Shown: positions 6,288-13,739, counted from the first letter of the stretch. The stretch is DNA of 13,739 bases from GCA-003244245 sp050699815 (GCA_050699815.1 JBOHFT010000120.1:1-13739); one strand, 5' to 3'. Notes: a model not told the origin generated them from the sequence alone. Numbers and translations are program-made.

Positions 6288-7571
6288 CTATTCGGGGTGG
6301 TCCGGCCAGGAGATCACGATCCGGGTGTGCCGTCTGTCGGTCACGAGCCCGGTGGGAAGGTCGGCGTCGGGGGTGTCGGCGGGGTGCACTGTCAGGCGCG
6401 GTCCCAGGCCGTGGCGGTGGTCGCGGTCCCAGATGCGGATCTGGTCGGCGAACCGGTCCGCGGCCTCGGCGGCGTCCGGGCCGTGGGCGTAGGCACCGAG
6501 CTCTCTCATGGTCTCGTCGGCGTCCACCGGTCTTAGCTTGGCGCGGTAGGCGAGGCTGAGCCCCTCGACCAGCGCGGGAATAGCCATATACCAGGTCGGG
6601 GACACCAGCCCGCGATCGACGGCGTCCTGGGTCGCCGAGAGGAGACAGAACCCCGGCAGCCTGGCCACCCACAGGTCCACGCCGCTGAAATTCTCCCTCC
6701 TGCGGACCGTGACGCCAGACCAGGCCTGCGCCCTCGGCGTCGACAACACCTCGCCCAGCGCCGCGGTCTCGACCTGCTGCCCCGCGTCCAGACACAGGTC
6801 GACATCATCGCCGTGCAGGGGAATCGATCGGCCCCGGTGCTCACCGAGACCCTGCATAGGGACGAACCCGCAGCTCATGGGGTCACGGGCGGCCAGGTAT
6901 CCGTCGGCGTGTTCCAGTGTCCAGGACCGGTTCAGCCCCTTGGTCCGGAGCGGAACCACCAGCCGCCCGCCTTCGGCGAGTTGCTGCACCCACGCCGGTG
7001 GGATGTCCCGTGTGCCGGCGGTGACGATGATCCGATCGAACGGGCCGTACTCTGCCGCGCCGAACTCCCCATCCGCGCACAGCACGCGCACATCCCGGTA
7101 GCCCGCCGTCGCCAGGCATGTGCGGGCGCGGTCCGCGATCTCCTGGTCGATGTCGATCGTGGTCACCGAGCCGTCCGGCCCGGCCAGCTCCTGAAGCAGC
7201 GCGGCGTTGTAGCCACCGGACCCGATCTCCAGAACCCGCTGCCCCGGCGCCACCTGGAGCTGACCCAGCATCATGGCCTGTGTCGACGGCGCGGAGACCG
7301 AGCTGATGGAGCCGCGCTCGTTGCGTTTGGTGACGATGGCGCGATCGGCGTACGCCTTATCGAGCGCAACGCCCGGCGCGAACAGGTGCCGGGGCACGAT
7401 CCGCAGCGCGGCCTCGACCTCGCGCGGCGGCACCAGGCCCAGCCGTTCGCGTTGCACGATGACCGCATCGACCATGGCGTCCCGCAGCTCGTCGGCGTCC
7501 TGATCCGCGTGGGCGGTGTCGGTAGTCACCGGGCGGAGTGTAGCCGTGACATCCGCCGGATCGGTGGTCAT
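6288..7571 (-). CDS. PIMT-like methyltransferase, FxLD system
   Basis: A protein of about 427 residues whose first half is a protein-L-isoaspartate O-methyltransferase fold. RHLFAPG is near 61-67, the SVSAPSTQAMML substrate-binding region is near 91-102, the SAM motif VLEIGSGGYNAALL is near 113-126, and FDRIIVTAG with RLVVPL follow. The C-terminal half of about 200 residues is an extension not found in housekeeping PIMTs and matches the FxLD-system enzymes. Related LanS-type enzymes methylate an Asp of the lanthipeptide, giving an aspartimide or isoaspartate; the same role here is inferred. ATG 7571 was chosen; GTG 7580 and GTG 7529 are in frame. The latter would be a leaderless start behind TACACT. 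The stop is 30 bases from the precursor start, so the two are probably cotranscribed. Confidence 0.9.
   Translation of the reverse strand: MTTDPADVTATLRPVTTDTAHADQDADELRDAMVDAVIVQRERLGLVPPREVEAALRIVPRHLFAPGVALDKAYADRAIVTKRNERGSISSVSAPSTQAMMLGQLQVAPGQRVLEIGSGGYNAALLQELAGPDGSVTTIDIDQEIADRARTCLATAGYRDVRVLCADGEFGAAEYGPFDRIIVTAGTRDIPPAWVQQLAEGGRLVVPLRTKGLNRSWTLEHADGYLAARDPMSCGFVPMQGLGEHRGRSIPLHGDDVDLCLDAGQQVETAALGEVLSTPRAQAWSGVTVRRRENFSGVDLWVARLPGFCLLSATQDAVDRGLVSPTWYMAIPALVEGLSLAYRAKLRPVDADETMRELGAYAHGPDAAEAADRFADQIRIWDRDHRHGLGPRLTVHPADTPDADLPTGLVTDRRHTRIVISWPDHPE
7537..7542 (-). promoter_or_regulatory. Candidate -10 element for the FxLD operon
   Basis: On the minus strand this reads TACACT, seven bases before the in-frame GTG at 7529. 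That spacing suits a leaderless mRNA. The proper -35 region (about 7560-7565) does not match consensus, so the call is weak. If right, the methyltransferase would start at VTTDTAHADQD rather than at ATG 7571. Confidence 0.25.
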
Positions 7572-7760
7572 TTCAGCCACCGAAAGAGCGGGTCGAGCGG
7601 CGGCTTTGGATTGTCGCCGGAGTTGGGGCCGATTAGCTCGCCGCCGCGTCGACTTGCCGCGTTGCGGCCGTGAAGTCGGCGCGGGAATAGGCGCCGGCCG
7701 GCCCGGTGGCTGGTTACTCTCAGAGTTCGGTTGTGTTCATTCGGCTAGAGGAAGAGCGGT
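7572..7760. promoter_or_regulatory. Divergent control region between methyltransferase and regulator
   Basis: About 190 bases separate the divergent genes and should carry at least the regulator promoter and any operator. It contains a perfect 10-base palindrome GCCGGCCGGC at 7693-7702 and a small CTCTCAGAG inverted repeat at about 7717-7725. It also holds the ribosome binding site AGAGGAAG at 7747-7754. None of these can be shown to be an operator, since GC-rich palindromes are common in this kind of genome. Confidence 0.4.
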
Positions 7761-9209
7761 ATGGGGGCTGATCAGTGGGGCAATGAGGTGCTGGGGACGC
7801 TGCTGGCCGAGCTGGGCTGGTCACCGAACCAGCTGGCCGGGGTGGTCAACGGGGTGCTCGGGCCGGGTTCCGTGGCGCGCAGCACGGTGTCGGGCTGGCT
7901 GCACCAGGATCGGCTGCCCCGGGAGCCGCTGCCCACCGTGGTGGCGCACCTGATCTCCGACGCGCTGGACCGGGAGGTGCCGGTCGCACGGCTGTGGTCG
8001 GGCCGGGCACAACCGGCCGAGTTCTGGGTGCCCGCCGATCACGGACTGCGGCTGCCGTGGACCGCCGCAGGTACGGTGGAGGTCTTGGACGACTGGCTCC
8101 GTCACACCGGAGGCTCGATCGGGATGGACCGCCGCATCTTCCTCGCGGTCAGCGGGGCCTCGCTGACCGCACCCGCCTGGGGTTACGTTGAGTATCTGGG
8201 TATCCGAGGTGACTCCTTCGCCGCGCTGGCCGACGCACGGCGCAGCATCACCATCACCTCCGCCATGGTGGACGCGGTGGCCGCTGGCACCGCCGGAATC
8301 CGCACCCTGGGCGGCGTCGAGGGCGGCAACGACGACAATCTGCGATTCCTGCACCATCACCTGCTCTGGGTCACCAAGCTGCTGCGGCAGGGGCGGTTCA
8401 CGAGCAGCGCGGTGGCCGACCGGCTGCTCACCGAGTGGGCGCAAACGGCACAGGTGGGGGCGTGGATGGCGAATGAGGCGGGCCAGCACGGCCTGTCCCA
8501 GCGGTACGTCACCAGCGGGCTGCATGCCGCGCACACCGCAGGAGACCGTACGGTAGGCGTCTACCTGCTGGCCTTCGCGAGCAAGTGGCGGGTGATCCAG
8601 GGCCGCCTGAACGACGGTGTTGACCTGGGCCGGGCCGCCCGCGACGCCGTCGAGCTGGCCAACGCCGCGTACGAGGCCGCCCGGTCTACTCCGCCTGCGG
8701 TACGCGCGCTGGCCGCGAGCGCCTTGGCGGCGGCCCAGGCCGCGGTGGGCAACGCGCACGGCTTCCACGCCGCCGCTGACGAGGCCCGCACCTTGCTCGA
8801 CACCCCAGGAGCGCTGGACGCTCTCCCGTCCTACCTGACCGGGTGGCCAGCCCTGCTGGAAAGCCAGCTCGCCCTGAGCACCCTCACCCTTGCCGAGGTC
8901 TCCTCCCGAGACTGTCGCCGCCTGCTGGAGGGCGCAGACACGGTCCTCGGCCGCATCGCCACCGACCCCGTTAGCACACCCTGGGACGCGGTGTTCCACG
9001 CCGCTTTGCTGTCCCGGGCGCACGTCGCGGCCGGCGACCTGGACCGGGCGGTACCCGCCGCGCAGACCGCGCTGCGTCGGCTGCCCACCGTGCGCTCCCG
9101 CCGCTGCGCCCTGATCCTGCGCCGCCTGGAAGACGACCTCGCCGCACTCCCCGCAGCCCGCCGTCCCGCCGCCGTCCGCTCGCTGCACGACCAGCTCCAC
9201 GCCACCTGA
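7761..9209 (+). CDS. Helix-turn-helix transcriptional regulator with helical repeat domain, 482 aa
   Basis: ATG 7761 follows AGAGGAAG with good spacing. Residues 10-80 form an XRE-like DNA-binding region: LLAELGWSPNQLAGVVNGVL, then VARSTVSGWLHQDRLPREPL and LISDALDREV. A linker with MDRRIFLAVSGASL (about 122-135) follows, and the rest (about 180-470) is a TPR-like helical array. This layout is common in actinomycete pathway-specific regulators that lie next to RiPP and other secondary-metabolite genes. Its divergent position opposite the methyltransferase suggests that it controls the FxLD operon and itself. It contains no kinase, NTPase or receiver domain. The ligand and the direction of control are unknown. 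Confidence 0.85.
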   Translation: MGADQWGNEVLGTLLAELGWSPNQLAGVVNGVLGPGSVARSTVSGWLHQDRLPREPLPTVVAHLISDALDREVPVARLWSGRAQPAEFWVPADHGLRLPWTAAGTVEVLDDWLRHTGGSIGMDRRIFLAVSGASLTAPAWGYVEYLGIRGDSFAALADARRSITITSAMVDAVAAGTAGIRTLGGVEGGNDDNLRFLHHHLLWVTKLLRQGRFTSSAVADRLLTEWAQTAQVGAWMANEAGQHGLSQRYVTSGLHAAHTAGDRTVGVYLLAFASKWRVIQGRLNDGVDLGRAARDAVELANAAYEAARSTPPAVRALAASALAAAQAAVGNAHGFHAAADEARTLLDTPGALDALPSYLTGWPALLESQLALSTLTLAEVSSRDCRRLLEGADTVLGRIATDPVSTPWDAVFHAALLSRAHVAAGDLDRAVPAAQTALRRLPTVRSRRCALILRRLEDDLAALPAARRPAAVRSLHDQLHAT

Positions 9210-9259
9210 GCCCGGGCAGCCGGCAGGTGCCAGGAGACAGCCCTGTCTCTGAGCCGGGC
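9210..9259 (+). terminator. Nested hairpin after the regulator
   Basis: GCCCGG (9210-9215) pairs with CCGGGC (9254-9259). Inside it, GAGACA (9234-9239) pairs with TGTCTC (9244-9249) around a GCCC loop. The structure begins immediately after the regulator stop. No U-tract follows. It overlaps the start of the decayed regulator remnant, so it may be a chance structure in old coding DNA. Confidence 0.4.
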
Positions 9260-9518
9260 GAGGAGGACGAGGCGGACGTGCTGCGGCGCCAGTTCCAGCA
9301 CCTGGTCACGGTGGCCGGCGTGGCCCTGCTCCGCCCTGCCCTCCCCGGGCCGGGCAAGCCGGGTCGGCGGGTCAGGCGCTGGCCGTGCCCGGGCGGATCG
9401 GGCGAGCTGACGTCGAGGTGATGCAGGACCTGACCAGAGGCCGCCCGCCAGGCCCTGCTGGCTGCACTGGCTGATCTGCACGTCATTGCTGCGTGGTGCT
9501 GCCACGACAGTTACGCGC
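9227..9518 (+). pseudogene. Decayed remnant of a second XRE/TPR-type regulator
   Basis: Three fragments in order resemble the middle of actinomycete helix-turn-helix/TPR regulators. VPGDSPVSEPGEEDEADVLR with RQFQHLVTVAGVALL lies in frame 2 (9227-9340). QALAVPGRIGRADVEVMQDL followed by TR lies in frame 1 (about 9373-9438). QALLAALADLHVIAAWCCHD followed by SYAPEG lies in frame 2 again (9449 onward). From memory, intact relatives carry the motifs DVLRR.FL, VGRADVE...T and A..DLH..AGW in this order, but with a long section between the last two. The DNA-binding N-terminus is missing, there is an internal deletion near 9440 and at least two frame changes, and the C-terminus is replaced by the direct repeat. 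It differs from the intact neighbour, so it is not a tandem copy of it. Confidence 0.6.
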
Positions 9519-9654
9519 CTGAGGGGTTGAGCCCCGTGCGGGAAGCTCAGCGGCTCGCAGACGTCCAGCCGGGCTCCGTGCGCCGGCCCGCGAGCAGGTC
9601 TCGGTCCGAGTCCGGGATCGCGGTGGTCTCCGGACACGCCGGGGGTGGTTCAGC
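9519..9654 (+). repeat. Right copy of the ~134-bp direct repeat
   Basis: Matches 2703-2836 in the same orientation, with C at 9621 in place of T and two extra G bases near 9641-9645. After TTCAGC there is a short insertion (GATGGCCCGATAGC), then AGCACAGCC-like sequence returns, so the homology may run to 9674. It interrupts the decayed regulator and lies about 100 bases before the sugar operon. Confidence 0.95.
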
Positions 9655-9758
9655 GATGGCCCGATAGCACAGCCGCGCAGTGATACCTTCGGCACCCTGC
9701 GCAACATCATCGATCCCCGGGTGCGGGCGATTCTCACGCCGGGCAGGCAGGAGCAGAG
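9655..9758 (+). promoter_or_regulatory. Upstream region of the sugar operon
   Basis: This segment should hold the operon promoter. GCGCAG at 9675-9680 and CTGCGC at 9697-9702 form an inverted repeat with a 16-base spacer, a possible operator for a sugar-responsive repressor. AGGAG at 9749-9753 is the ribosome binding site for the isomerase. No convincing -35/-10 pair was found. The whole stretch from 9210 to 9758 contains no intact gene: only the hairpin, the regulator remnant, the repeat and this region. Confidence 0.3.
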
Positions 9759-11177
9759 ATGGCACGGGTCGGGCTGTTGTCGTTCTCCGACGGACGCGAC
9801 TTCGTCCACGCCGGCATCAAGGCGTTCACCCGCGACGTCGAAGGCCGCGTCGCCCGGGCGCTCGAGCAGGCCGGGCACGAGGTCATCCGCGCCGCAGAGC
9901 CGATCTGGACCAACACGATGGCCACCACCGAGGCGCGCCGGGTCGCCGACGCGCGCCCGGACCTCACCATCTTCAACTACCCGGTGTGGGCGTTCCCGCA
10001 CTTCACGATGCTCGCCGCGGCAGCGTCCCCGGGTCCGCTGCTGCTGTTGTCCACCATCGACCCGCAGTTCCCCGGGATGGTGGGCATGCTGGCGGCCGGT
10101 GGGGGATTGGACCAGATCGGCCGGGCCCACACCCGGGTGTGGGGTGACATCGCCGACGGCGCCGTGTTCGACCGCGTCGGTGCGACGGTCCGGGCCGCCA
10201 GTGCCGTGTCAGCCCTGTCAGGCAGCACCTTCGGCCGGATCGGCGGCCGCCCGATGGGGATGTACACCGCGGTGGCCGACACCGACCAGTGGATGGGCAC
10301 GTTCGGGGTGGACGTCGAGGAGATCGACCAGTGGGAGATCGTGCGGCGCAGCGCCGCCGTCGAGCAGTCCCGGGTGACCGCTGCCCGGCAATGGCTGGAG
10401 CGCCACGCCGCCGGGGTGCACTACGACGGCCAGCAGCTCACACCTGAGCTGCTGGAACGTCAGATCCGCTCCTACCACGCGGTGCGGGAGCTGATCGACG
10501 AGTGGCACCTCGACTTCAGCGGGATCAAGGGCCAGCCCGAGCTGACCACGCACTTCACCACGATGGACGTCACCGAGGCGTTCCTCAACGACCCCTACGA
10601 CTGGGAGGGCCCCAAGCCCACCCACGTGTGCGCCACCGAGTCCGACATGGACGGTGCGCTGACCATGCAGCTGCTCAAGGGCCTGTCCGGCACGCCGGTG
10701 CTGTTCGCCGACGTGCGGCACTACCACGCCGACCGCGGCATCTGGGACCTGTGCAACTCCGGGCAGCACGCCACCTGGTACGCCGCGCGCAGCGAGGACC
10801 CGGCGGAGAACCTGCGCTCGGTGAATTTCTATCCCGAGATCTTCTACTTCCCGGCCGGTGGCGCCTCAGTGTCATTTTTCGCCGCGCCCGGGCAGGCCAC
10901 CTTCGCCCGGCTGACCCGGCTCGGGGGCCGGTACCGGATGCACGTGGCCCGCGGCGCCTTCGAGTCCTACGACGACGCGACCAACGAGGCGCTGGCCCGG
11001 CAGTCGACGCCGCAGTGGCCGCACGCATTCGCCCGGCTGGAGGTGGCGGCCGACGAGTTTCTGTCCAGCTTCGGGGCCAACCACATCCATGCCGTGCCCG
11101 GCGAGCACGTTGCCGAGCTGCGGGCGGTGTGCCGCATGCTCGACATCGAGTGGGCCGGGCTCGGCGGGGCCCAGTGA
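9759..11177 (+). CDS. L-fucose/L-arabinose isomerase family protein
   Basis: A 472-residue FucI-like ketol isomerase, expected to convert an aldose into its ketose with a divalent metal such as Mn2+. FGRIGGRPMGMYT near 158-170 and FGVDVEEIDQ near 182-191 are typical of the family. CATESDMDGALTMQLLKG (291-308) carries E294 and FADVRHY carries D318. Their 24-residue spacing equals that of the metal ligands E337 and D361 of E. coli FucI. H442 in GANHIHAVPGEH is the likely third ligand. At 472 residues it is shorter than E. coli FucI (591), so it belongs to a compact subgroup whose substrate is unclear. ATG 9759 follows AGGAG. Its stop overlaps the kinase start as GTGA, pointing to coupled translation. 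Confidence 0.88.
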   Translation: MARVGLLSFSDGRDFVHAGIKAFTRDVEGRVARALEQAGHEVIRAAEPIWTNTMATTEARRVADARPDLTIFNYPVWAFPHFTMLAAAASPGPLLLLSTIDPQFPGMVGMLAAGGGLDQIGRAHTRVWGDIADGAVFDRVGATVRAASAVSALSGSTFGRIGGRPMGMYTAVADTDQWMGTFGVDVEEIDQWEIVRRSAAVEQSRVTAARQWLERHAAGVHYDGQQLTPELLERQIRSYHAVRELIDEWHLDFSGIKGQPELTTHFTTMDVTEAFLNDPYDWEGPKPTHVCATESDMDGALTMQLLKGLSGTPVLFADVRHYHADRGIWDLCNSGQHATWYAARSEDPAENLRSVNFYPEIFYFPAGGASVSFFAAPGQATFARLTRLGGRYRMHVARGAFESYDDATNEALARQSTPQWPHAFARLEVAADEFLSSFGANHIHAVPGEHVAELRAVCRMLDIEWAGLGGAQ

Positions 11178-12673
11178 GCTCGCTGCTGCTTGGTGTCGAC
11201 ATCGGCACCGCCAGCTCCAAAGGCGTGCTGGTGCGCACCGACGGCACCGTCGTGGCGACCGCGACCCGGGCCCACGAGGTGTCCATGCCCCGCCCCGGCT
11301 GGGTGGAGCACGACGCGGACGCGGTGTGGTGGGCGGATTTCGCGGCGATCAGCCAGGAGCTGACGGCGGCAGTAAGCGAACCTGTGACAGCGGTCGGCGT
11401 CAGCGGCATCGGTCCGTGCCTGCTCCCGGTGGACCGCGCGGATCGGCCGCTGCGGCCGGCGATCCTCTACGGCGTCGACACCCGCGCCCGGGTCGAGATC
11501 GAGGAGCTGACCGGGGCGCTGGGCAGGCAGGCCATCCTGGACCGCTGCGGGTCGGTGCTCACCTCGCAAGCGGTCGGGCCCAAGCTGGCGTGGCTGCGCG
11601 CCAACGAACCCGAAACCTGGGCAGCGACCCGCCGCTTCCTGATGGCCAGCAGCTTTATCGTGCGCCGGCTCACCGGCAGCTACGTCTTGGACCATCACTC
11701 GGCGAGCCAGTGCACCCCGATGTACGACCCGGTCGAGCACCGCTGGATCGGGCAGTGGGCCGAGCTGATCGCCCCCGGGCTCGAGCTGCCGCAGCTGTGC
11801 TGGCCCTCGGACGTGGTCGGCCAGGTGCAGGCCAGCGCCGCCGAGCAGACCGGCATCCCGGCGGGCACGCCGGTGGTGGCGGGCACGATCGATGCCTGGG
11901 CGGAGGCCACCAGCGTCGGCGTCACCGCACCCGGCGACGTCATGCTGATGTATGGGACGACCATGTTCCTGGTCGAGGTGCTCGACCGGCCGCGCCGCAG
12001 CCCGGATCTGTGGGGCACCGTCGGCACCCTTCCCGGCACCCACAACTTCGCCGCCGGAATGGCGACCTCGGGCGCGGTCACCGACTGGATCCGCAAGCTG
12101 ACCGGGGAATCCTCGTTCGACCCGCTCGTCGCGGAGGCCCAGCAGTCGCCGCCCGGTGCACACGGTCTGCTCATGTTGCCCTACTTCGCCGGTGAGCGGA
12201 CGCCGCTGTTCGACCCGGACGCCCGCGGCGTGCTGGCCGGGCTGACCCTGCGGCACAACCGGGGCGACATCTACCGGGCGGCCCTGGAGGCCACGGCCTA
12301 CGGGGTGCGGCACAACCTGCACGCGATGCGCGACGCCGGCGGGCAGGACCGCCGCCTGGTCGCGGTGGGCGGCGGGACCAAGGGGGGGTTGTGGACGCAG
12401 ATCGTCTCCGACGTCCTGGGCGCCCCGCAGCAGCTGCCCCGCCAGACGATGGGCGCGTGCCTGGGCGACGCGCTGCTCGCCGCCGTCGGGATCGGGCAGT
12501 CACCGGACATGACCCAGTGGAACCCCATCTCGGCCACGATCGAGCCGCACCCGGAGCACGCCGCGGTCTACGAGCGCTGCTACGCCCTCTACCGGGAGCT
12601 GTACCCGAACACCAGAGAGATCGCCCACGCGCTCGCCCGGGAACAGCGCCGCCACCACACCGGAGGTAGCTGA
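11174..12673 (+). CDS. FGGY-family carbohydrate kinase (xylulokinase-like)
   Basis: A 499-residue two-domain sugar kinase that phosphorylates a ketose or polyol with ATP. The N-terminal phosphate-binding motif GVDIGTASSKGV is at about 7-18. The candidate catalytic Asp is D240 in GTIDAWAEA. GERTPLFDPDARG and the adenosine-binding GGGTKGGLWTQIVSDVLG lie in the C-terminal half. Size and motifs best suit xylulokinase or a close relative, but sugar specificity cannot be read from sequence. GTG 11174 was chosen because the frame upstream of it is only a shadow of the isomerase gene, and the 4-base overlap is a typical operon junction. It should act on the ketose made by the preceding isomerase. Confidence 0.92.
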   Translation: MSSLLLGVDIGTASSKGVLVRTDGTVVATATRAHEVSMPRPGWVEHDADAVWWADFAAISQELTAAVSEPVTAVGVSGIGPCLLPVDRADRPLRPAILYGVDTRARVEIEELTGALGRQAILDRCGSVLTSQAVGPKLAWLRANEPETWAATRRFLMASSFIVRRLTGSYVLDHHSASQCTPMYDPVEHRWIGQWAELIAPGLELPQLCWPSDVVGQVQASAAEQTGIPAGTPVVAGTIDAWAEATSVGVTAPGDVMLMYGTTMFLVEVLDRPRRSPDLWGTVGTLPGTHNFAAGMATSGAVTDWIRKLTGESSFDPLVAEAQQSPPGAHGLLMLPYFAGERTPLFDPDARGVLAGLTLRHNRGDIYRAALEATAYGVRHNLHAMRDAGGQDRRLVAVGGGTKGGLWTQIVSDVLGAPQQLPRQTMGACLGDALLAAVGIGQSPDMTQWNPISATIEPHPEHAAVYERCYALYRELYPNTREIAHALAREQRRHHTGGS

Positions 12674-13739
12674 TGGTCGTCCGGGCCCGGGTGACCACGC
12701 GGCGCGTCTATGTCCTGGGCGCGCTGGCGGCGGTGCTGTTCGGTTACGACAACGGCATCATCGGGGCCGCGCTCTTGTTCATCCCGGCCGAGCTGCCGCT
12801 GACGCCGTTGCAGGTCGGTGCCGTGGTGAGTGCCACGGTGTTCGGGGCCATGGTGGGCGCGCTGGGCAGCGGCCCGGCGGCTGATCGCCTGGGACGGCAG
12901 CGGGTCCTGCTGGCTGCCGGGGTGGTGTTCACCGTCGGTGCCCTGGGTACCGGCGTCGCGCCGACCGTCAACGGGTTGGTGCTGTTCCGCTTCATCCTGG
13001 GACTGGCCATCGGTATCGCGTCGGTGATCGTGCCCCTGTACCTGGCCGAGATGGCACCTGCCGCCGACCGTGGCGTGGTCACCTCCCTGAACCAGTACAT
13101 GATCATCGTGGGGACGGCCCTGGCTGCGGCGGTGGGCTATGGGCTGGCCTTTACCGGTTCGTGGCGGTGGATGCTGCTCCTCGGCGTGTTTCCCGCGGTC
13201 GTGCTGATGGTCGGCATGGTGGCCATGCCCGACACCCCCCGGTCGCTGGTGCGGCGTGGGCAGGCCGAACACGCGCGCGCGGTCCTGGTCGGCTTGCGCG
13301 GCGACACCGCGCTGGCCGAGCGGGAGCTCACCGAGATCACGGAACTGGAACGGCAGCAGCCCGACACGCGCACCCGGCTGTCCGCTCCCTGGGTGCGCCG
13401 GCTGCTGCTGCTGGGCGCCCTGCTGGCCATCTTCCAGCAACTCTGCGGGATCAATGCGATCGTGTATTACGCGCCCATCGTGCTCACCAGCTTCGGGGTG
13501 TCCGCGCTCACCGCGTTGCTGTTCGGCTTTCTCAATGGCCTGCTGAACATCCTGACCATCGCGGTCGTCGTCCGGTCGAAGGTCGTTGACCGGCGCGGCC
13601 GCAAGCCCGTTCTGCTGGCCGGTCTGGTGGGGATGTCGGCCAGCTTGCTTGCCGTCGGGGTGGCGGCGCTGATCCTCCCGGTCGGCTCGACCGCGCTGTT
13701 CGCCGTGGCGGTGGCGGCGTTCGTGGTGTTCACCAACAC
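12673..13739 (+). CDS. Sugar-porter MFS transporter (3' end outside window)
   Basis: ATG 12673 shares one base with the kinase stop and is preceded by GGAGG at 12662-12666. At least 355 codons are open to the window edge. Sugar-porter signatures are present in order: FGYDNGIIGAAL in the first membrane helix, DRLGRQ in the loop after helix 2, RFILGLAIGIASVIVPLYLA then EMAP around helices 4-5, PDTPRSLVRRG before the central loop, FQQLCGINAIVYYAP in helix 7 and VVDRRGRKPVLL after helix 8. These mark a proton-coupled monosaccharide symporter of the xylose/arabinose/glucose type in the cytoplasmic membrane. As the last visible gene of the operon it probably imports the sugar handled by the isomerase and kinase. 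The missing part should hold the last three or four helices. Confidence 0.92.
   Translation, partial: MVVRARVTTRRVYVLGALAAVLFGYDNGIIGAALLFIPAELPLTPLQVGAVVSATVFGAMVGALGSGPAADRLGRQRVLLAAGVVFTVGALGTGVAPTVNGLVLFRFILGLAIGIASVIVPLYLAEMAPAADRGVVTSLNQYMIIVGTALAAAVGYGLAFTGSWRWMLLLGVFPAVVLMVGMVAMPDTPRSLVRRGQAEHARAVLVGLRGDTALAERELTEITELERQQPDTRTRLSAPWVRRLLLLGALLAIFQQLCGINAIVYYAPIVLTSFGVSALTALLFGFLNGLLNILTIAVVVRSKVVDRRGRKPVLLAGLVGMSASLLAVGVAALILPVGSTALFAVAVAAFVVFTN

Noticed and set aside
5520..6536. 338-codon plus-strand open frame over lanB start, precursor and methyltransferase end
   Set aside because: It crosses three well-supported minus-strand genes and their spacers; no ribosome binding site or domain supports it.
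7821..9200. 459-codon minus-strand open frame opposite the regulator
   Set aside because: It mirrors the regulator gene and is Gly/Gln/Arg-rich without any family signature; the plus strand carries the ribosome binding site and recognisable helix-turn-helix.
10502..11173. N-terminal extension of the kinase frame
   Set aside because: The frame is open far upstream of GTG 11174, but that part is Arg/Ala-rich antisense-like sequence within the isomerase gene; FGGY proteins start a few residues before GVDIGT.
10967..12322. 451-codon minus-strand open frame opposite isomerase and kinase
   Set aside because: It covers two convincingly identified plus-strand genes; a product of third-position GC bias.

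Overview
The window is GC-rich DNA (GTG starts, strong G/C bias at third codon positions, short overlapping junctions such as GTGA) and is typical of a high-GC actinomycete. The genus cannot be named from this stretch. No rRNA, tRNA, CRISPR array or transposase gene is seen.

Region 1 (1-2700). A large tetratricopeptide-rich protein of unknown role is read rightward. It appears to lose its 3' end to a one-base frameshift near 1734-1737. It is followed by a small unrecognised protein (2074-2565) with a clear ribosome binding site and a less GC-rich body, then by short degenerate reading-frame fragments.

Region 2 (2703-9654). This is the most interesting part: a compact biosynthetic locus for an FxLD-family lanthipeptide. 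A leftward operon runs from a protein-L-isoaspartate-methyltransferase-like enzyme (FxLD system), through a 47-residue precursor peptide with the FDLD leader motif and three Cys, to a fused full-length LanB dehydratase with an N-terminal glutamylation domain and a C-terminal SpaB_C elimination domain. A divergent helix-turn-helix regulator faces the methyltransferase. Downstream of it lies a decayed remnant of a second regulator. The locus is bounded by two near-identical direct repeats of about 134 bp (2703-2836 and 9519-9654). No LanC cyclase, leader protease or transporter lies in the window.

Region 3 (9759-13739). A rightward, tightly coupled sugar-catabolic operon: a FucI-like ketol isomerase, an FGGY carbohydrate kinase, and a sugar-porter MFS permease cut by the window edge. 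The likely logic is import, isomerisation to a ketose, then phosphorylation. The actual sugar is not evident.

Rare TTA leucine codons occur in the TPR gene, the small unknown gene and the lanB gene. If the host has bldA-type control, these genes could be developmentally gated.
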